A stretch of 64,000 bases of DNA from Erythrobacter crassostreae. GTDB lineage: Bacteria; Pseudomonadota; Alphaproteobacteria; Sphingomonadales; Sphingomonadaceae. A program made the position numbers and the translations under genes. Below the pieces are notes generated by a model. It worked only from the letters and a program-made list of their open reading frames with translations. It had not been told where the DNA came from and ran no database searches. Positions 8,080 to 16,765 of this stretch are shown here, one piece after another (positions within the stretch are counted from its first letter, which is position 1; the number at the start of each line of letters is the position of its first letter). The DNA is taken from assembly GCF_019204045.1 (NCBI RefSeq), contig NZ_JAGSPC010000001.1, positions 1,302,001 to 1,366,000 on the forward strand, in the 5' to 3' direction.

Positions 8080-9501
8080 GTGGGGGTCGCCTTGACAGTA
8101 TTTGGGTTTGATGCGTGGCAATGGCTGGCTTTGTTTCAGCTGGAATTGCTGTTGTTTGCCGGGGTCTTCTTTCTGATTGGTGCGGCGGACGACCTCGCTA
8201 TTGATCTGACATGGATATGGCTGAAGCTGACGGGCCGTGCGAAAACCCGCGAAGTCGACCGGGCCGCGATGCAAGCGAAAAAGCTGCATGGATCAGCGGC
8301 TATCTTTATTCCTGCATGGCACGAGGCCAATGTAATCGGCGATACGATACGCCACGCTCTGTTAAGCTGGCCGCAGAAAAATCTGCGATTGTATGTTGGC
8401 TGTTACCGCAATGATCCGGCAACGATCACTGCAGCGATGGCGGCAGCGCAAGGCGACGCTCGGTTCAGGATTGTCATCCATGATCGGTCCGGGCCCAGCA
8501 CAAAAGCCGATTGCCTGAACCGGTTGCACGAAGCCATGCGCGATGATGAACGGCGCAGCGGTACGCGCTTTTCGTTGGCCGTATTCCATGATGCGGAAGA
8601 CCTGGTCGATCCGGCCGGACTGGCTCTGCTAGATCAGGCAATCGCCAAAGGCGCAGATTTCGCGCAATTGCCGGTTGAAGCTCTCCCGCAAGAACAGAGC
8701 CGCTGGCTGGGTAGCCACTATTGCGAAGAATTTGCCGAAGCCCATGCAAAGTCCATGGTGGTGCGCGATGCATTGGGTGCAGCGCTACCCGCGGCCGGGG
8801 TTGGCTGTGCCGTGTCGCGCAAGGCATTGTCCGAACTTTCACGCGGCCGGGTCGGAGCGAAGCCTTTCCGCGAAGATTCGCTGACGGAGGATTATGAACT
8901 GGGCCTCGCAGTCGCTCAATCGGGAGGCACATGCCGGTTTGTCCGCGCTCGCGGGAGCGACGGTCTCTTGATCGCAACTCGCGCCTATTTCCCTGCCAAG
9001 CTTGACGAGGTTGTTCGGCAAAAGACCCGCTGGGTGCACGGTATTGCTTTGCAAGGTTGGGACCGGATCGGCTGGGGAAGCAGTCTGATCGAGGTGTGGA
9101 TGCGCGCTCGTGACCGCCGCGGACCAATGACGGCTTTCCTGCTCCTGATTGGCTACACGGTGCTTGCGCTAACGGCGCTTGGATGGGCTGCTATTGGACT
9201 CGGATATGGCGAGCCAGTGGCTCTCTCTCCAGTTCTGAAATGGCTTTTGATCGCCAACTTTGCCGCGTTTCTTTGGCGGGCCCTATCGCGGTTTGCCTTT
9301 ACAGCGCGCGAGTACGGGGTGGCGGAGGGCCTACGAGCGCTTTTGCGTATCCCGCTGACTAATATCATCTCTATCATGGCGGGGCGCAGGGCGATATTTG
9401 CCTATGCGAAGACTTTGATGGGAAGCGCGATTGTGTGGGACAAAACACCGCACACAACGCATCCTGCGCGAATGCCTCCTGCTGGATCGGGTCTACAATG
9501 A
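8080..9501 (+). CDS. NfrB-like processive family 2 glycosyltransferase
   Basis: A 473-residue membrane glycosyltransferase. An N-terminal helix (about 18-36) is followed by a GT-A domain with the marks of processive BcsA/NfrB-type enzymes: STKADCLN near 140-147, DAED at 171-174 (metal/nucleotide Asp), TEDYELG at 269-275 and RQKTRW at 313-318 (the Q-x-x-R-W acceptor motif). Two to three further helices follow (about 345-410). E. coli NfrB is much longer because of a C-terminal MshEN c-di-GMP domain, which is absent here. The start is taken as GTG 8080; a TTG at 8092 is possible. The stop overlaps the next start (ATGA), so the two are translationally coupled. The polymer made is unknown. Confidence 0.8.
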   Translation: MGVALTVFGFDAWQWLALFQLELLLFAGVFFLIGAADDLAIDLTWIWLKLTGRAKTREVDRAAMQAKKLHGSAAIFIPAWHEANVIGDTIRHALLSWPQKNLRLYVGCYRNDPATITAAMAAAQGDARFRIVIHDRSGPSTKADCLNRLHEAMRDDERRSGTRFSLAVFHDAEDLVDPAGLALLDQAIAKGADFAQLPVEALPQEQSRWLGSHYCEEFAEAHAKSMVVRDALGAALPAAGVGCAVSRKALSELSRGRVGAKPFREDSLTEDYELGLAVAQSGGTCRFVRARGSDGLLIATRAYFPAKLDEVVRQKTRWVHGIALQGWDRIGWGSSLIEVWMRARDRRGPMTAFLLLIGYTVLALTALGWAAIGLGYGEPVALSPVLKWLLIANFAAFLWRALSRFAFTAREYGVAEGLRALLRIPLTNIISIMAGRRAIFAYAKTLMGSAIVWDKTPHTTHPARMPPAGSGLQ

Positions 9502-10634
9502 TTGCGCGCAGCGAACCGACGAGCCGCGGAGCCCCGCTGGCAATGCTGGTACTTGTCCTAGCGGTTTGGGCCGGAGGCAGGGCGATGAGCTGGGAGAATC
9601 CATTCCCTGCGATCAAAGACCTCACTGGATCGGATAGCTTTCTCGCGAAGAATGACGCGTCGGACGGACAAAGCGAAGAAGCAAACTCCTCTGCATATAC
9701 GCCAGATGCGTTGTCGAGCTCTCAGCAACTTACGCGACCACTGACCCAAGAAACTGCGCCCTTCTTTGCGGTCTTGGGAACTGCCACCGCTGCGCCGCGA
9801 GACTGGCTGAAGCCGCGCCAGGCTTTCGGGCACCAGACTTTGTGGGCGCAGGCCATGTCTACGCGGCTGTCTTATCGCCAAGAGGCTGCATATACCCGCC
9901 AAAGGCCAATGCGGATATCGGGTGTTACTCCGCTTTCGCCGCCGCTTGACGATGCGAAACCTCTAGGGCGGTGGAGTTTCGATACGTGGGGGTTTTGGCG
10001 GCAAGGGTCCGGCTCAACCGCGATCTCTCAAGGCCGCGTACCGATTTATGGTGCCAGCCAAATCGGCGCCAATCTTCAATACCGGATCGCGCCATCGTCC
10101 AGCCACGACCCACGTCTTTATGCGAGGGCTTACCGCGCTCTCGTTACCAATGGGGAAACCGAGTTCGCTGTCGGTGCCTCGGCTAGGCCAATCGGCTCTC
10201 TCCCAATCCGTTTCGCTGCAGAATGGCGCGTAACCGAAAGACTGTCTGGTGCTGAGCTTCGTCCGGCAGTTTTGGCAACAACCGAGCTGCCGCCTCAAAA
10301 GCTGCCAGCGAATTTCCGCCTCGAAGCTTACGGCGGGGCTGGCTATGTCGGCGGCGATGGAGCGACAGCGTTCGTAGACGGTCAGGCGGCTGTGACCCGC
10401 GAACTTGTGAAGTTCGAAGGGCCATCTGACACGGGCGCACGGCTCAGCGTCGGTGCAGGCGCTTGGGGCGGGGCGCAGAACGATGCGAGCCGGGTTGATG
10501 TCGGCCCGACAATGCGGCTCGATTTAACCTTGGGCGAAGTGCCAGCGCGCCTGTCGGTCGACTGGCGCGAGCGCGTTGGCGGGGATGCTTCGCCAGATTC
10601 AGGAATTGCTGCGACTCTTTCGACACGTTTCTGA
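9498..10634 (+). CDS. Exported beta-barrel candidate, NfrA C-terminal-like
   Basis: A 378-residue protein coupled by an ATGA overlap to the NfrB-like transferase. The N-terminus MIARSEPTSRGAPLAMLVLVLAVWAGGRA is a signal peptide or anchor. Residues about 30-130 are polar and low complexity. The region from about 140 on shows the alternating pattern and aromatic girdle of outer-membrane strands (LGRWSFDTWGFWRQG, LQYRIAP, RLYARAYRAL, FRLEAYGGAGYVGG) and ends in LSTRF with a terminal Phe. In E. coli NfrA, a C-terminal barrel forms the outer-membrane partner of NfrB, so this is a plausible export partner for the polymer. There is no evident TPR region like that of full-length NfrA. Family assignment is by context and pattern only. 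Confidence 0.6.
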   Translation: MIARSEPTSRGAPLAMLVLVLAVWAGGRAMSWENPFPAIKDLTGSDSFLAKNDASDGQSEEANSSAYTPDALSSSQQLTRPLTQETAPFFAVLGTATAAPRDWLKPRQAFGHQTLWAQAMSTRLSYRQEAAYTRQRPMRISGVTPLSPPLDDAKPLGRWSFDTWGFWRQGSGSTAISQGRVPIYGASQIGANLQYRIAPSSSHDPRLYARAYRALVTNGETEFAVGASARPIGSLPIRFAAEWRVTERLSGAELRPAVLATTELPPQKLPANFRLEAYGGAGYVGGDGATAFVDGQAAVTRELVKFEGPSDTGARLSVGAGAWGGAQNDASRVDVGPTMRLDLTLGEVPARLSVDWRERVGGDASPDSGIAATLSTRF

Positions 10635-10698
10635 TTGACGGGGATCACCGGAGAACTGCGTCTATCATCAAAGCCCCGCGTGGAGTAACGCTGCGAGT

Positions 10699-11613
10699 AT
10701 GGACGTTTATCTACCCATTGCGAATCTATCGGTGAACGGATTGTTCATCGTGCTGCTGGGCGGATTGACGGGTATTTTGTCCGGATTGTTCGGAGTGGGC
10801 GGCGGGTTTCTGACGACGCCCCTGCTCATTTTTTATGGCATTCCCCCCACTGTTGCAGCGGCCTCTGCAGCGACACAGGTGACCGGAGCAAGCGTTTCCG
10901 GTGTGCTCGCCCATTCCAAAAGAAACGGTGTCGATTACCGGATGGGGGCCGTGATGGTCGGCGGCGGCATCGTGGGCGCATTGATCGGTGCATTGCTGTT
11001 CAACGTGCTGGAGGCGCTAGGCCAGATCGATGTCGTCATTAGCATTCTCTACGTCGTACTGCTTGGATCAATCGGAACGCTAATGATGCGCGAAGCGGCT
11101 ACTGCCCTGCGGCCAGGCGCGGAGACCGCCGGTTCCCAGCCGCGCAAGCGCCGCCATCACCCACTCGTAGCCGGCCTTCCTTTCCGGTGGCGCTTCTACC
11201 GTTCGGGACTGTATATTTCGCCGCTCGCGCCTTTGATCCTTGGTACTCTTGTAGGTGTCCTCACGATGTTGATGGGCGTCGGAGGCGGCTTCTTGCTCGT
11301 TCCAGCGATGCTGTACCTTCTCGGCATGAGCGGCAATGTTGTCGTTGGTACATCCCTGTTCCAAATCCTGTTTGTGACGATGGTCACGACGATGACCCAC
11401 GCTTTGACGACCAAAGCGGTTGATATTGTTTTGGCGGGCTTGTTGCTGCTGGGGTCTGTGTTAGGCGCACAGTTCGGTACGCAGATTGCGATGAAGGCGC
11501 GGCCCGAAGTTCTGCGGCTTGTGCTTGCCGCAATCGTGCTCTTGGTCGCGCTGCGGATGCTTTACGGGTTGGGCGTACAGCCTGATGAAATCTACACAGT
11601 CAGTCCGCTGTGA
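10699..11613 (+). CDS. TauE/SafE family sulfite/anion exporter
   Basis: A 304-residue inner-membrane transporter. Two homologous halves each carry the family motif: GLTGILSGLFGVGGGFLTTP near residues 20-39 and GTLVGVLTMLMGVGGGFLLV near 182-201. About eight helices are present. The central cytosolic loop (about 135-170) is basic. Family members export sulfite, sulfoacetate or related organosulfur anions. The next gene belongs to TIGR02186, a family found beside TauE-type exporters in alphaproteobacteria, and starts inside this stop codon (TGATG). Substrate cannot be read from sequence. Confidence 0.88.
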   Translation: MDVYLPIANLSVNGLFIVLLGGLTGILSGLFGVGGGFLTTPLLIFYGIPPTVAAASAATQVTGASVSGVLAHSKRNGVDYRMGAVMVGGGIVGALIGALLFNVLEALGQIDVVISILYVVLLGSIGTLMMREAATALRPGAETAGSQPRKRRHHPLVAGLPFRWRFYRSGLYISPLAPLILGTLVGVLTMLMGVGGGFLLVPAMLYLLGMSGNVVVGTSLFQILFVTMVTTMTHALTTKAVDIVLAGLLLLGSVLGAQFGTQIAMKARPEVLRLVLAAIVLLVALRMLYGLGVQPDEIYTVSPL

Positions 11614-12389
11614 TGCACAGTCCGTTTGAGCGCGCTCTGAAATTTGGGTTTCTCGGTCTCGCGGTGCTTTCGCTTTCCGCGCAGCGAGAACCAGTTTTGG
11701 TGCCCGAAGTTAGCCAGTCGCGGATCGAAGTGCGTCAAGGTTTCACCGGTGCAAACCTGCTTCTTTACGGAGCTGTGATTGATCCGGTGGGCGGTCGTGA
11801 ACGAACGCAATATGACATTGTCGTGGTCCTGAAAGGCCCTGCGGAACCGGTCCGTCTTCGCGAGAAAGATCGAATTGCAGGTATCTGGATGAATGCTGGA
11901 TCCAGCGATTTTCGATCTGTGCCTTCCTTTTTCGCGGTCGCTTCTTCACGGCCGGTTGACGAAATCGTCGATGAAAGGACAGCGGCGATTTATGAACTCG
12001 GCACAGACTTCATCCAGCTCAGCCCGAGCGGAGAGATCGAACCCGAAGAACAAAATCGATTTGCCGCTGGTTTGGTCGATATGCGCCAGCGGGCGGGGCT
12101 CTACAAAGTTGATCCTGATGGAGTGCGCATAAGCGAAGGTGTGCTCTATCAGGCAAGGATCGCATTGCCCTCCAATGTGATCACAGGTCCGTACACAGCC
12201 GAAACTTTTGCCATTGCCGAAGGGCGTGTGCTTGCCAGTGCGACTGCCGAGATTGAGGTCGCAAAAGTTGGGCTGGAGGGACAGGTTGTGAACGCGGCGG
12301 AGCGCTCCTCCTTGCTGTATGGTCTTGTGGCGATCATCCTGTCTTTGGGCATGGGGTTAATTGCAGGCCGCTATTTTAATAGGTCGTGA
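11613..12389 (+). CDS. TIGR02186 family exported/anchored protein
   Basis: A 258-residue protein with a signal sequence (FERALKFGFLGLAVLSLSAQ), an extracytoplasmic domain of about 200 residues (RIEVRQGFTGANLLLYGAV, YDIVVVLKGP, GIWMN near residue 90) and a C-terminal helix (LLYGLVAIILSLGMGLIAGRYF), giving a periplasmic domain tethered at its C-terminus. The pattern 'F-x-G-x-x-L-x-L-(F/Y)-G-A' and 'GIWMN' are hallmarks of TIGR02186. It starts at ATG 11613 inside the TauE stop (TGATG), so translation is coupled. Presumed partner subunit or regulator of the exporter; the actual role is not known. Confidence 0.78.
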   Translation: MHSPFERALKFGFLGLAVLSLSAQREPVLVPEVSQSRIEVRQGFTGANLLLYGAVIDPVGGRERTQYDIVVVLKGPAEPVRLREKDRIAGIWMNAGSSDFRSVPSFFAVASSRPVDEIVDERTAAIYELGTDFIQLSPSGEIEPEEQNRFAAGLVDMRQRAGLYKVDPDGVRISEGVLYQARIALPSNVITGPYTAETFAIAEGRVLASATAEIEVAKVGLEGQVVNAAERSSLLYGLVAIILSLGMGLIAGRYFNRS

Positions 12390-12512
12390 TTCAGTCCTGT
12401 GCGGGTTCGTTGACGCGAAATTAACCGAGCATCGGTATTCACCCGACTTCATAATTCTGCCGGAAATTTGACGTTTTCGGCGCGCGATTTTGTAGTCAGG
12501 GAAACGCCGACA

Positions 12513-14198
12513 ATGAACGACATGGCCAACCAGAATTTTGCCAACGGCGCATCAGGTGCTTCTCCGAGCGCGAATTCTGCGCATGTTGACGAGACTGACA
12601 ATTCGCGCTTGCCAATCGGCGTGGTGCTGGAAATTTCCGGCTCTGGCTCGCAAATTGCCCTCGATCTGCCGCGCCTTAACGAATGTATGGAAGACGATGA
12701 TCCGTCTATCCAACTCGCGGGCCAGGTTGGCAGCCAGATCAAAATTCGTGTTGGCAATGCCTGGCTGCTTGCCAGCGTTCGTGACCAGCGCAAGGATCGC
12801 CGCAGCGAAAGCGGCATCATCGCGCATATCGACTTTCTTGGCGAGGGCAGCGAGGAAAAGCTTACCGGTCGCATCAACGGTTTCAAACGCGGTGTGACCC
12901 GCTATCCGGTCCCTGGTGCGATGGTTTATCCGGCTAGTACGCAAGACCTCGAACAAATCTACGCCAGCGATGGCCGTGCCAATATCACCATCGGGAAAGT
13001 CTTTCCGACCAAAGACATCCGCGCGGGCCTTTATATCGATGCGATGCTGGGTAAGCATTTTGCGCTGCTCGGATCGACCGGTACCGGTAAATCGACCAGC
13101 GCCTCGCTGATCCTTCACCGTATTTGCGAAGCCGCGCCAAACGGCCACATTGTCATGATCGATCCGCACGGCGAGTATTCCGCCGCATTTCGTCAAACGG
13201 GTCAGATTCTAGACGTTTCGAACCTGCAAATGCCGTATTGGCTGATGAATTTCGAAGAACACTGCGAAGTGCTGCTCTCGGGTTCCGGCGATGAGCGTCA
13301 GACGGATTCCGATATCCTCGCCAAATGTCTGCTCGCCGCGCGTGCCAAGAACCGTCTGGCGGAAACCATGGGCAAGATTACCGTGGACTCGCCGATCCCG
13401 TATCTCCTTTCCGATCTTTCCAACATTATTCAGGATCAGATGGGCAAGCTGGACAAGGCGACATCCTCTGCGCCGTTTATGCGGATCAAGGGTAAGCTCG
13501 ACGAGATGAAGGCCGATCCGCGCTATCAATTCATGTTCTCCGGCATGCTTGTCGGCGATACGATGGCTGATTTTATCTCGAAGGTCTTCCGGATGCCGGG
13601 CGATGGTAAGCCGATCTCGATCATCGACGTTTCGGGCGTTCCATCAGACATCACCTCGACCGTCGTTGCTGTCCTTTCTCGGCTCGTGTTCGACTTTGCG
13701 ATCTGGGGGCGCGAAGAGAGCACCCGTCCGATCCTGCTCGTGTGTGAGGAAGCCCACCGCTACGTGCCGAGCGAGAAGAACGCAGACGGTTCATCAGTCG
13801 GCAAAATTCTTAGCCGGATTGCCAAGGAAGGCCGTAAATACGGCATTTCGCTTGGCCTGATTACCCAGCGTCCCTCCGACCTTGCCGAGGGTGTTCTCTC
13901 GCAGTGCGGCACCATCATTTCGATGCGTCTCAACAACGAGCGTGACCAAGCGTTTGTGCGGGCCGCGATGCCCGAGGGCGCACGCGGTTTCCTCGATTCA
14001 ATTCCGGCGCTCCGTAACCGCGAATGCATTGTCTGCGGCGAGGGCGTTGCCATCCCGATCCGTGTGACCTTCGACAACCTCGAGGAGCACAAACGACCAG
14101 CGTCTGAAGATCCCAGCTTTGTCGAGCTTTGGAACGGCAGCGGCGGTGAGGAAGAGCGCGTTGAACGCACCGTTCTGCGCTGGCGCAGTCAGGGATAG
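12513..14198 (+). CDS. HerA-like hexameric ATPase (DUF87)
   Basis: A 561-residue cytosolic ATPase of the HerA/FtsK superfamily. After a polar N-terminus, residues about 30-150 are a beta-rich HAS-barrel-like region. Walker A GSTGTGKS is at 187-194, DPHGEYSAAF follows it, the Walker B LLVCEEAHRY has the two acidic residues at 412-413, and SQCGTIISMRLNNERDQ is the sensor/arginine region. Archaeal HerA works with the NurA nuclease in DNA end resection; no NurA, Sir2 or DUF4297 partner lies next to it here, so this looks like the stand-alone alphaproteobacterial form. Start: ATG 12513 has AGGGAA upstream; ATG 12522 is an alternative, and the in-frame ATG at 12468 has no ribosome site. Function in this bacterium is unknown. 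Confidence 0.85.
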   Translation: MNDMANQNFANGASGASPSANSAHVDETDNSRLPIGVVLEISGSGSQIALDLPRLNECMEDDDPSIQLAGQVGSQIKIRVGNAWLLASVRDQRKDRRSESGIIAHIDFLGEGSEEKLTGRINGFKRGVTRYPVPGAMVYPASTQDLEQIYASDGRANITIGKVFPTKDIRAGLYIDAMLGKHFALLGSTGTGKSTSASLILHRICEAAPNGHIVMIDPHGEYSAAFRQTGQILDVSNLQMPYWLMNFEEHCEVLLSGSGDERQTDSDILAKCLLAARAKNRLAETMGKITVDSPIPYLLSDLSNIIQDQMGKLDKATSSAPFMRIKGKLDEMKADPRYQFMFSGMLVGDTMADFISKVFRMPGDGKPISIIDVSGVPSDITSTVVAVLSRLVFDFAIWGREESTRPILLVCEEAHRYVPSEKNADGSSVGKILSRIAKEGRKYGISLGLITQRPSDLAEGVLSQCGTIISMRLNNERDQAFVRAAMPEGARGFLDSIPALRNRECIVCGEGVAIPIRVTFDNLEEHKRPASEDPSFVELWNGSGGEEERVERTVLRWRSQG

Positions 14199-14210
14199 AG
14201 GCTTTGTTTT

Positions 14211-14236
14211 TCGCACGCCATCCGGCGTGCGATTTC
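14211..14236 (+). terminator. Possible terminator after HerA-like gene
   Basis: Perfect 9-bp hairpin TCGCACGCC-ATCC-GGCGTGCGA followed by only three T residues. Probably a weak terminator or a stabilising 3' structure. Confidence 0.4.
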
Positions 14237-14351
14237 CTCGCATAAGCTCGGGCGCGCGGTCGCGCTTGCGACGCCTGCGGCGTCGATTGCTACAACACTG
14301 ATTACTTGTTTGCGGAGCTCGGTCGCGCAGCGCCGGATGGCGCGCGCATAC

Positions 14352-15086
14352 TCAACTCCCACGCGTATCGCCATACAGGTGGATATGCATTCGGTCTGAC
14401 ATTCTGAACCCGTGCTCCAGGCACAGGCCGCTGAGCCATTTTTCCCGCTCGCGCAGGGTCTCGCTGTCGGTTCCTTCGGGCATGAGGAACACGCGGCCGG
14501 GAATGAACCGGTATGTGCGCTGCAATTTCAGCACTTCTTCGACATCGGATGGCTCGGCGATCACGAATTTGAAATACGCACGCGGGTCGCAGGCGTAGAA
14601 ATCAAGCCGTTCGGGGATCAGCGCGAGGTCGGCGGCATTGCCGCTATGCGCCAGTTTCGGGCTGACATTGTATTGATCGACGCGGATATCGACGTGGCTT
14701 GGCGCTTTCGTTGTGCCGTTGGTTTCAATCTCGACGCTGATATCGGGCAGGTGCCCCAGCATATCGGCGAGCGCGCCGCCTTGCATCAAAGGCTCGCCGC
14801 CGGTGATAACGAGCCGGTTCTGTCCCAGAGCCGCGATCCGCTCCGCCGCGTCCTTCGGATCAAGCGATACCTGATTGGCCTTGCGATCAAAGGTAACCCC
14901 ATCGCGGTGCGCGCGCTCGTCGCCATCAAAGTGCCACGTATAGGCCGTGTCGCACCACGTGCAGGCGAGGTTGCAGCGAGACAGCCGCACAAATGCAACT
15001 GGCACACCCGCGCTTGGCCCTTCGCCCTGCAGCGAGGCGAAAATCTCCGGTCCGCCGGTATCGTCAGTGGCGAGGACTAAAGCCAT
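14352..15086 (-). CDS. queE: 7-carboxy-7-deazaguanine synthase (radical SAM)
   Basis: A 244-residue radical SAM enzyme that contracts 6-carboxy-tetrahydropterin to 7-carboxy-7-deazaguanine in queuosine synthesis. The iron-sulfur motif is C38-x3-C42-x2-C45 in RLSRCNLACTWCDTAYTW; the SAM-binding glycine motif VITGGEPLMQ follows near 98-107. FASLQGEGPSAG near the N-terminus is the typical QueE substrate-loop opening. The internal insertion around GDERAHRDGVTFDR fits the longer alphaproteobacterial form. ATG 15086 is chosen because TTGGAG lies about seven bases upstream; the ATG at 15101 would sit directly on that site. The other queuosine genes are not in this window. Confidence 0.93.
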   Translation of the reverse strand: MALVLATDDTGGPEIFASLQGEGPSAGVPVAFVRLSRCNLACTWCDTAYTWHFDGDERAHRDGVTFDRKANQVSLDPKDAAERIAALGQNRLVITGGEPLMQGGALADMLGHLPDISVEIETNGTTKAPSHVDIRVDQYNVSPKLAHSGNAADLALIPERLDFYACDPRAYFKFVIAEPSDVEEVLKLQRTYRFIPGRVFLMPEGTDSETLREREKWLSGLCLEHGFRMSDRMHIHLYGDTRGS

Positions 15087-15303
15087 TTTGGCATTCTCCA
15101 ATTCGAAACGCTGTAGGAGACGGGTGACATATTCTCCAACATGTCATGCGTGTCCTACAGGCCCAAACCCGCAGGAATGAGCCATTTCCGCCATGTAGGG
15201 CACACCTGACAACTCTCCAACTTTTTCGCGGTTTTGCATGGCCCAACATTACCCCGCCTTAGAACGAAGCGCGGAAGTAGGAAATCGCCGCGCGCACAAG
15301 ATG

Positions 15304-16119
15304 CTAAGCCCAGCCCGCCGGATCAAGCGCGAGCAGCTTTGCCAGCTCGCGATAGAGCGCCGGCTTTTCGCGCTTTAGCTTTTTGGGCTTTTCGAAGAAC
15401 GTCACGATTGCCTCGGCGAAAAACTCTTCATGATTTGTCGCGCCATAGGGATCGATCAACGTGTCGCTCCCGACTTCGACGCTTTCCACATGGTCGTGAT
15501 AGGAATCCAGCATGACTCGCTCCCAACCGGCATAGGCCTGCCCCTTGCGCAGGATCGGGATGCCGTTGGTTTGGCCGGAGAGACCGTCCAGTTGGTGCGC
15601 GAATTCGTGGATCACCACATTGTGCCCGTCCTCCGCATCTAGGCCGCCATGCAGGGCATGGTCCCATGACAGTATGACCGGCCCGCGCGCCCAACTTTCG
15701 CCAAGCGTCACGTTTCTGTTCTGATTGACGATATAGCCATCATGGTTGTCGCGGTGGGTGAGGAAGGCGGACGGATAGATCAGCACATTGCGCAGCGTAT
15801 CGTACCAGACCGGGCTGTTGACGATCAGAAGACACGCCTGAGCCGCAATGGAAAGCCGCATCGCCTCACTGACTTCAACACCGTTCTGTCCGCGAAAGGT
15901 GACTTGATCGAGGAACAGGTTGATCTTCCCCTCCAGCGATTTGCGCAGATCATCGGGTAACCGGCGGACCAGCGGGACCAGCCGTTCCACCACCGCGCGC
16001 TGTTCTGGTGTAAGCGGCGTCGCGAGAAGCGCAGCGCGTTTTTGGTGCTTCGCGCGGCGGCGATACAGAAACCACGCCGTTATTGTGAGCGGGATTATGA
16101 GAACGAGCCAAAGCGTCAT
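15304..16119 (-). CDS. M90 family zinc peptidase, MtfA-like
   Basis: A 271-residue zinc metallopeptidase. An N-terminal transmembrane anchor (LWLVLIIPLTITAWFLY, about 3-19) is followed by a basic stretch and the M90 domain. The zinc motif H171-E-F-A-H175 (VVIHEFAHQLDGLSG) and a downstream ATNHEEFFAEA segment with the further acidic ligand are both present, as in E. coli MtfA. Enterobacterial MtfA, about 265 residues, binds the repressor Mlc and affects glucose PTS expression; whether that applies in a sphingomonad is doubtful. The membrane anchor is a difference from soluble MtfA. The gene is followed after 217 bases by queE in the same direction. Confidence 0.85.
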   Translation of the reverse strand: MTLWLVLIIPLTITAWFLYRRRAKHQKRAALLATPLTPEQRAVVERLVPLVRRLPDDLRKSLEGKINLFLDQVTFRGQNGVEVSEAMRLSIAAQACLLIVNSPVWYDTLRNVLIYPSAFLTHRDNHDGYIVNQNRNVTLGESWARGPVILSWDHALHGGLDAEDGHNVVIHEFAHQLDGLSGQTNGIPILRKGQAYAGWERVMLDSYHDHVESVEVGSDTLIDPYGATNHEEFFAEAIVTFFEKPKKLKREKPALYRELAKLLALDPAGWA

Positions 16120-16217
16120 GACTTAAAGGTAAGATCGAGTGCTGCGTTTTGGTAGGGTGCGCTGTGAGGTGAAAATCGGACCGTTGGCTAACGACCCAAT
16201 TGTTGACATGGGACAGC

Positions 16218-16652
16218 TCAAAAGAAGCGGCTGTCCTGCAGGTAAATCGCGTCGACGATTGAAAATACCTGCTTAGCTAGAGGTGAGCCTATTACATCGC
16301 GTCGCGGCGCCCTTCTAGCGACCAAGTCAACATCGGCGAACCTGTCATCCGCATCAATGACCATCAGTGAAGGCGTGGTGTCTTCGAGTTGGCGATGAAT
16401 CAATGCGACGCCCAACCGATCATTTGGGCCGGTACCATCGCCCCATTCACCGAGAACGAGGTCGAGATTTGCTCCCGGCTCCCCAAGATGCCCGACGGCC
16501 CAATGCATCCAGTATGCTGCGACGCTAGGGCCACCATGTTGATGAACCATACCCCAGACGCAACGGCTTTCGTTTCCACAACAATCGCAATGGCCGCTAC
16601 TTTCGCCCATCGTTTCAACTTCTAACGCGGTGAGGTCGGCATTAGACATCAT
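16218..16652 (-). CDS. Small Cys-rich protein of unknown function
   Basis: A 144-residue protein not recognised as a named family. The N-terminal third carries a possible zinc motif: H21-C22-x-C24-C25 (SGHCDCCGNESRCVWG) and further histidines in MVHQHGGPSVAAYWMHWAVGH. The C-terminal part is acidic (VIDADDRFADVDLVARRAP) and ends in YLQDSRFF. A CxCCGxxS...WG pattern followed by an Ala-x-Tyr-x-x-x-Trp-x-x-GH segment recurs in small hypothetical proteins of actinobacteria and proteobacteria, so it is likely a real gene. Start may be ATG 16652 or 16649. No partner gene is obvious. Confidence 0.6.
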   Translation of the reverse strand: MMSNADLTALEVETMGESSGHCDCCGNESRCVWGMVHQHGGPSVAAYWMHWAVGHLGEPGANLDLVLGEWGDGTGPNDRLGVALIHRQLEDTTPSLMVIDADDRFADVDLVARRAPRRDVIGSPLAKQVFSIVDAIYLQDSRFF

Positions 16653-16765
16653 AACTTGGAACGTAACCTCGCCGATGTCAGCTTTCTACCCCAAATTCGG
16701 TCGTCGTAGGACAACCCTGCCTCACACCAAAGCTGACGCTTGGCGTGCGTAGTCAGAATTGAAAC

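Noticed and set aside
14189..14374. 61-codon minus-strand frame overlapping the ends of the HerA-like gene and queE
   Set aside because: The residue pattern is somewhat protein-like, but it overlaps both genes and a hairpin, with no ribosome site. It could be revisited if conserved.
15087..15303. preQ1 riboswitch upstream of queE
   Set aside because: No recognisable preQ1 aptamer; only short imperfect repeats are present.
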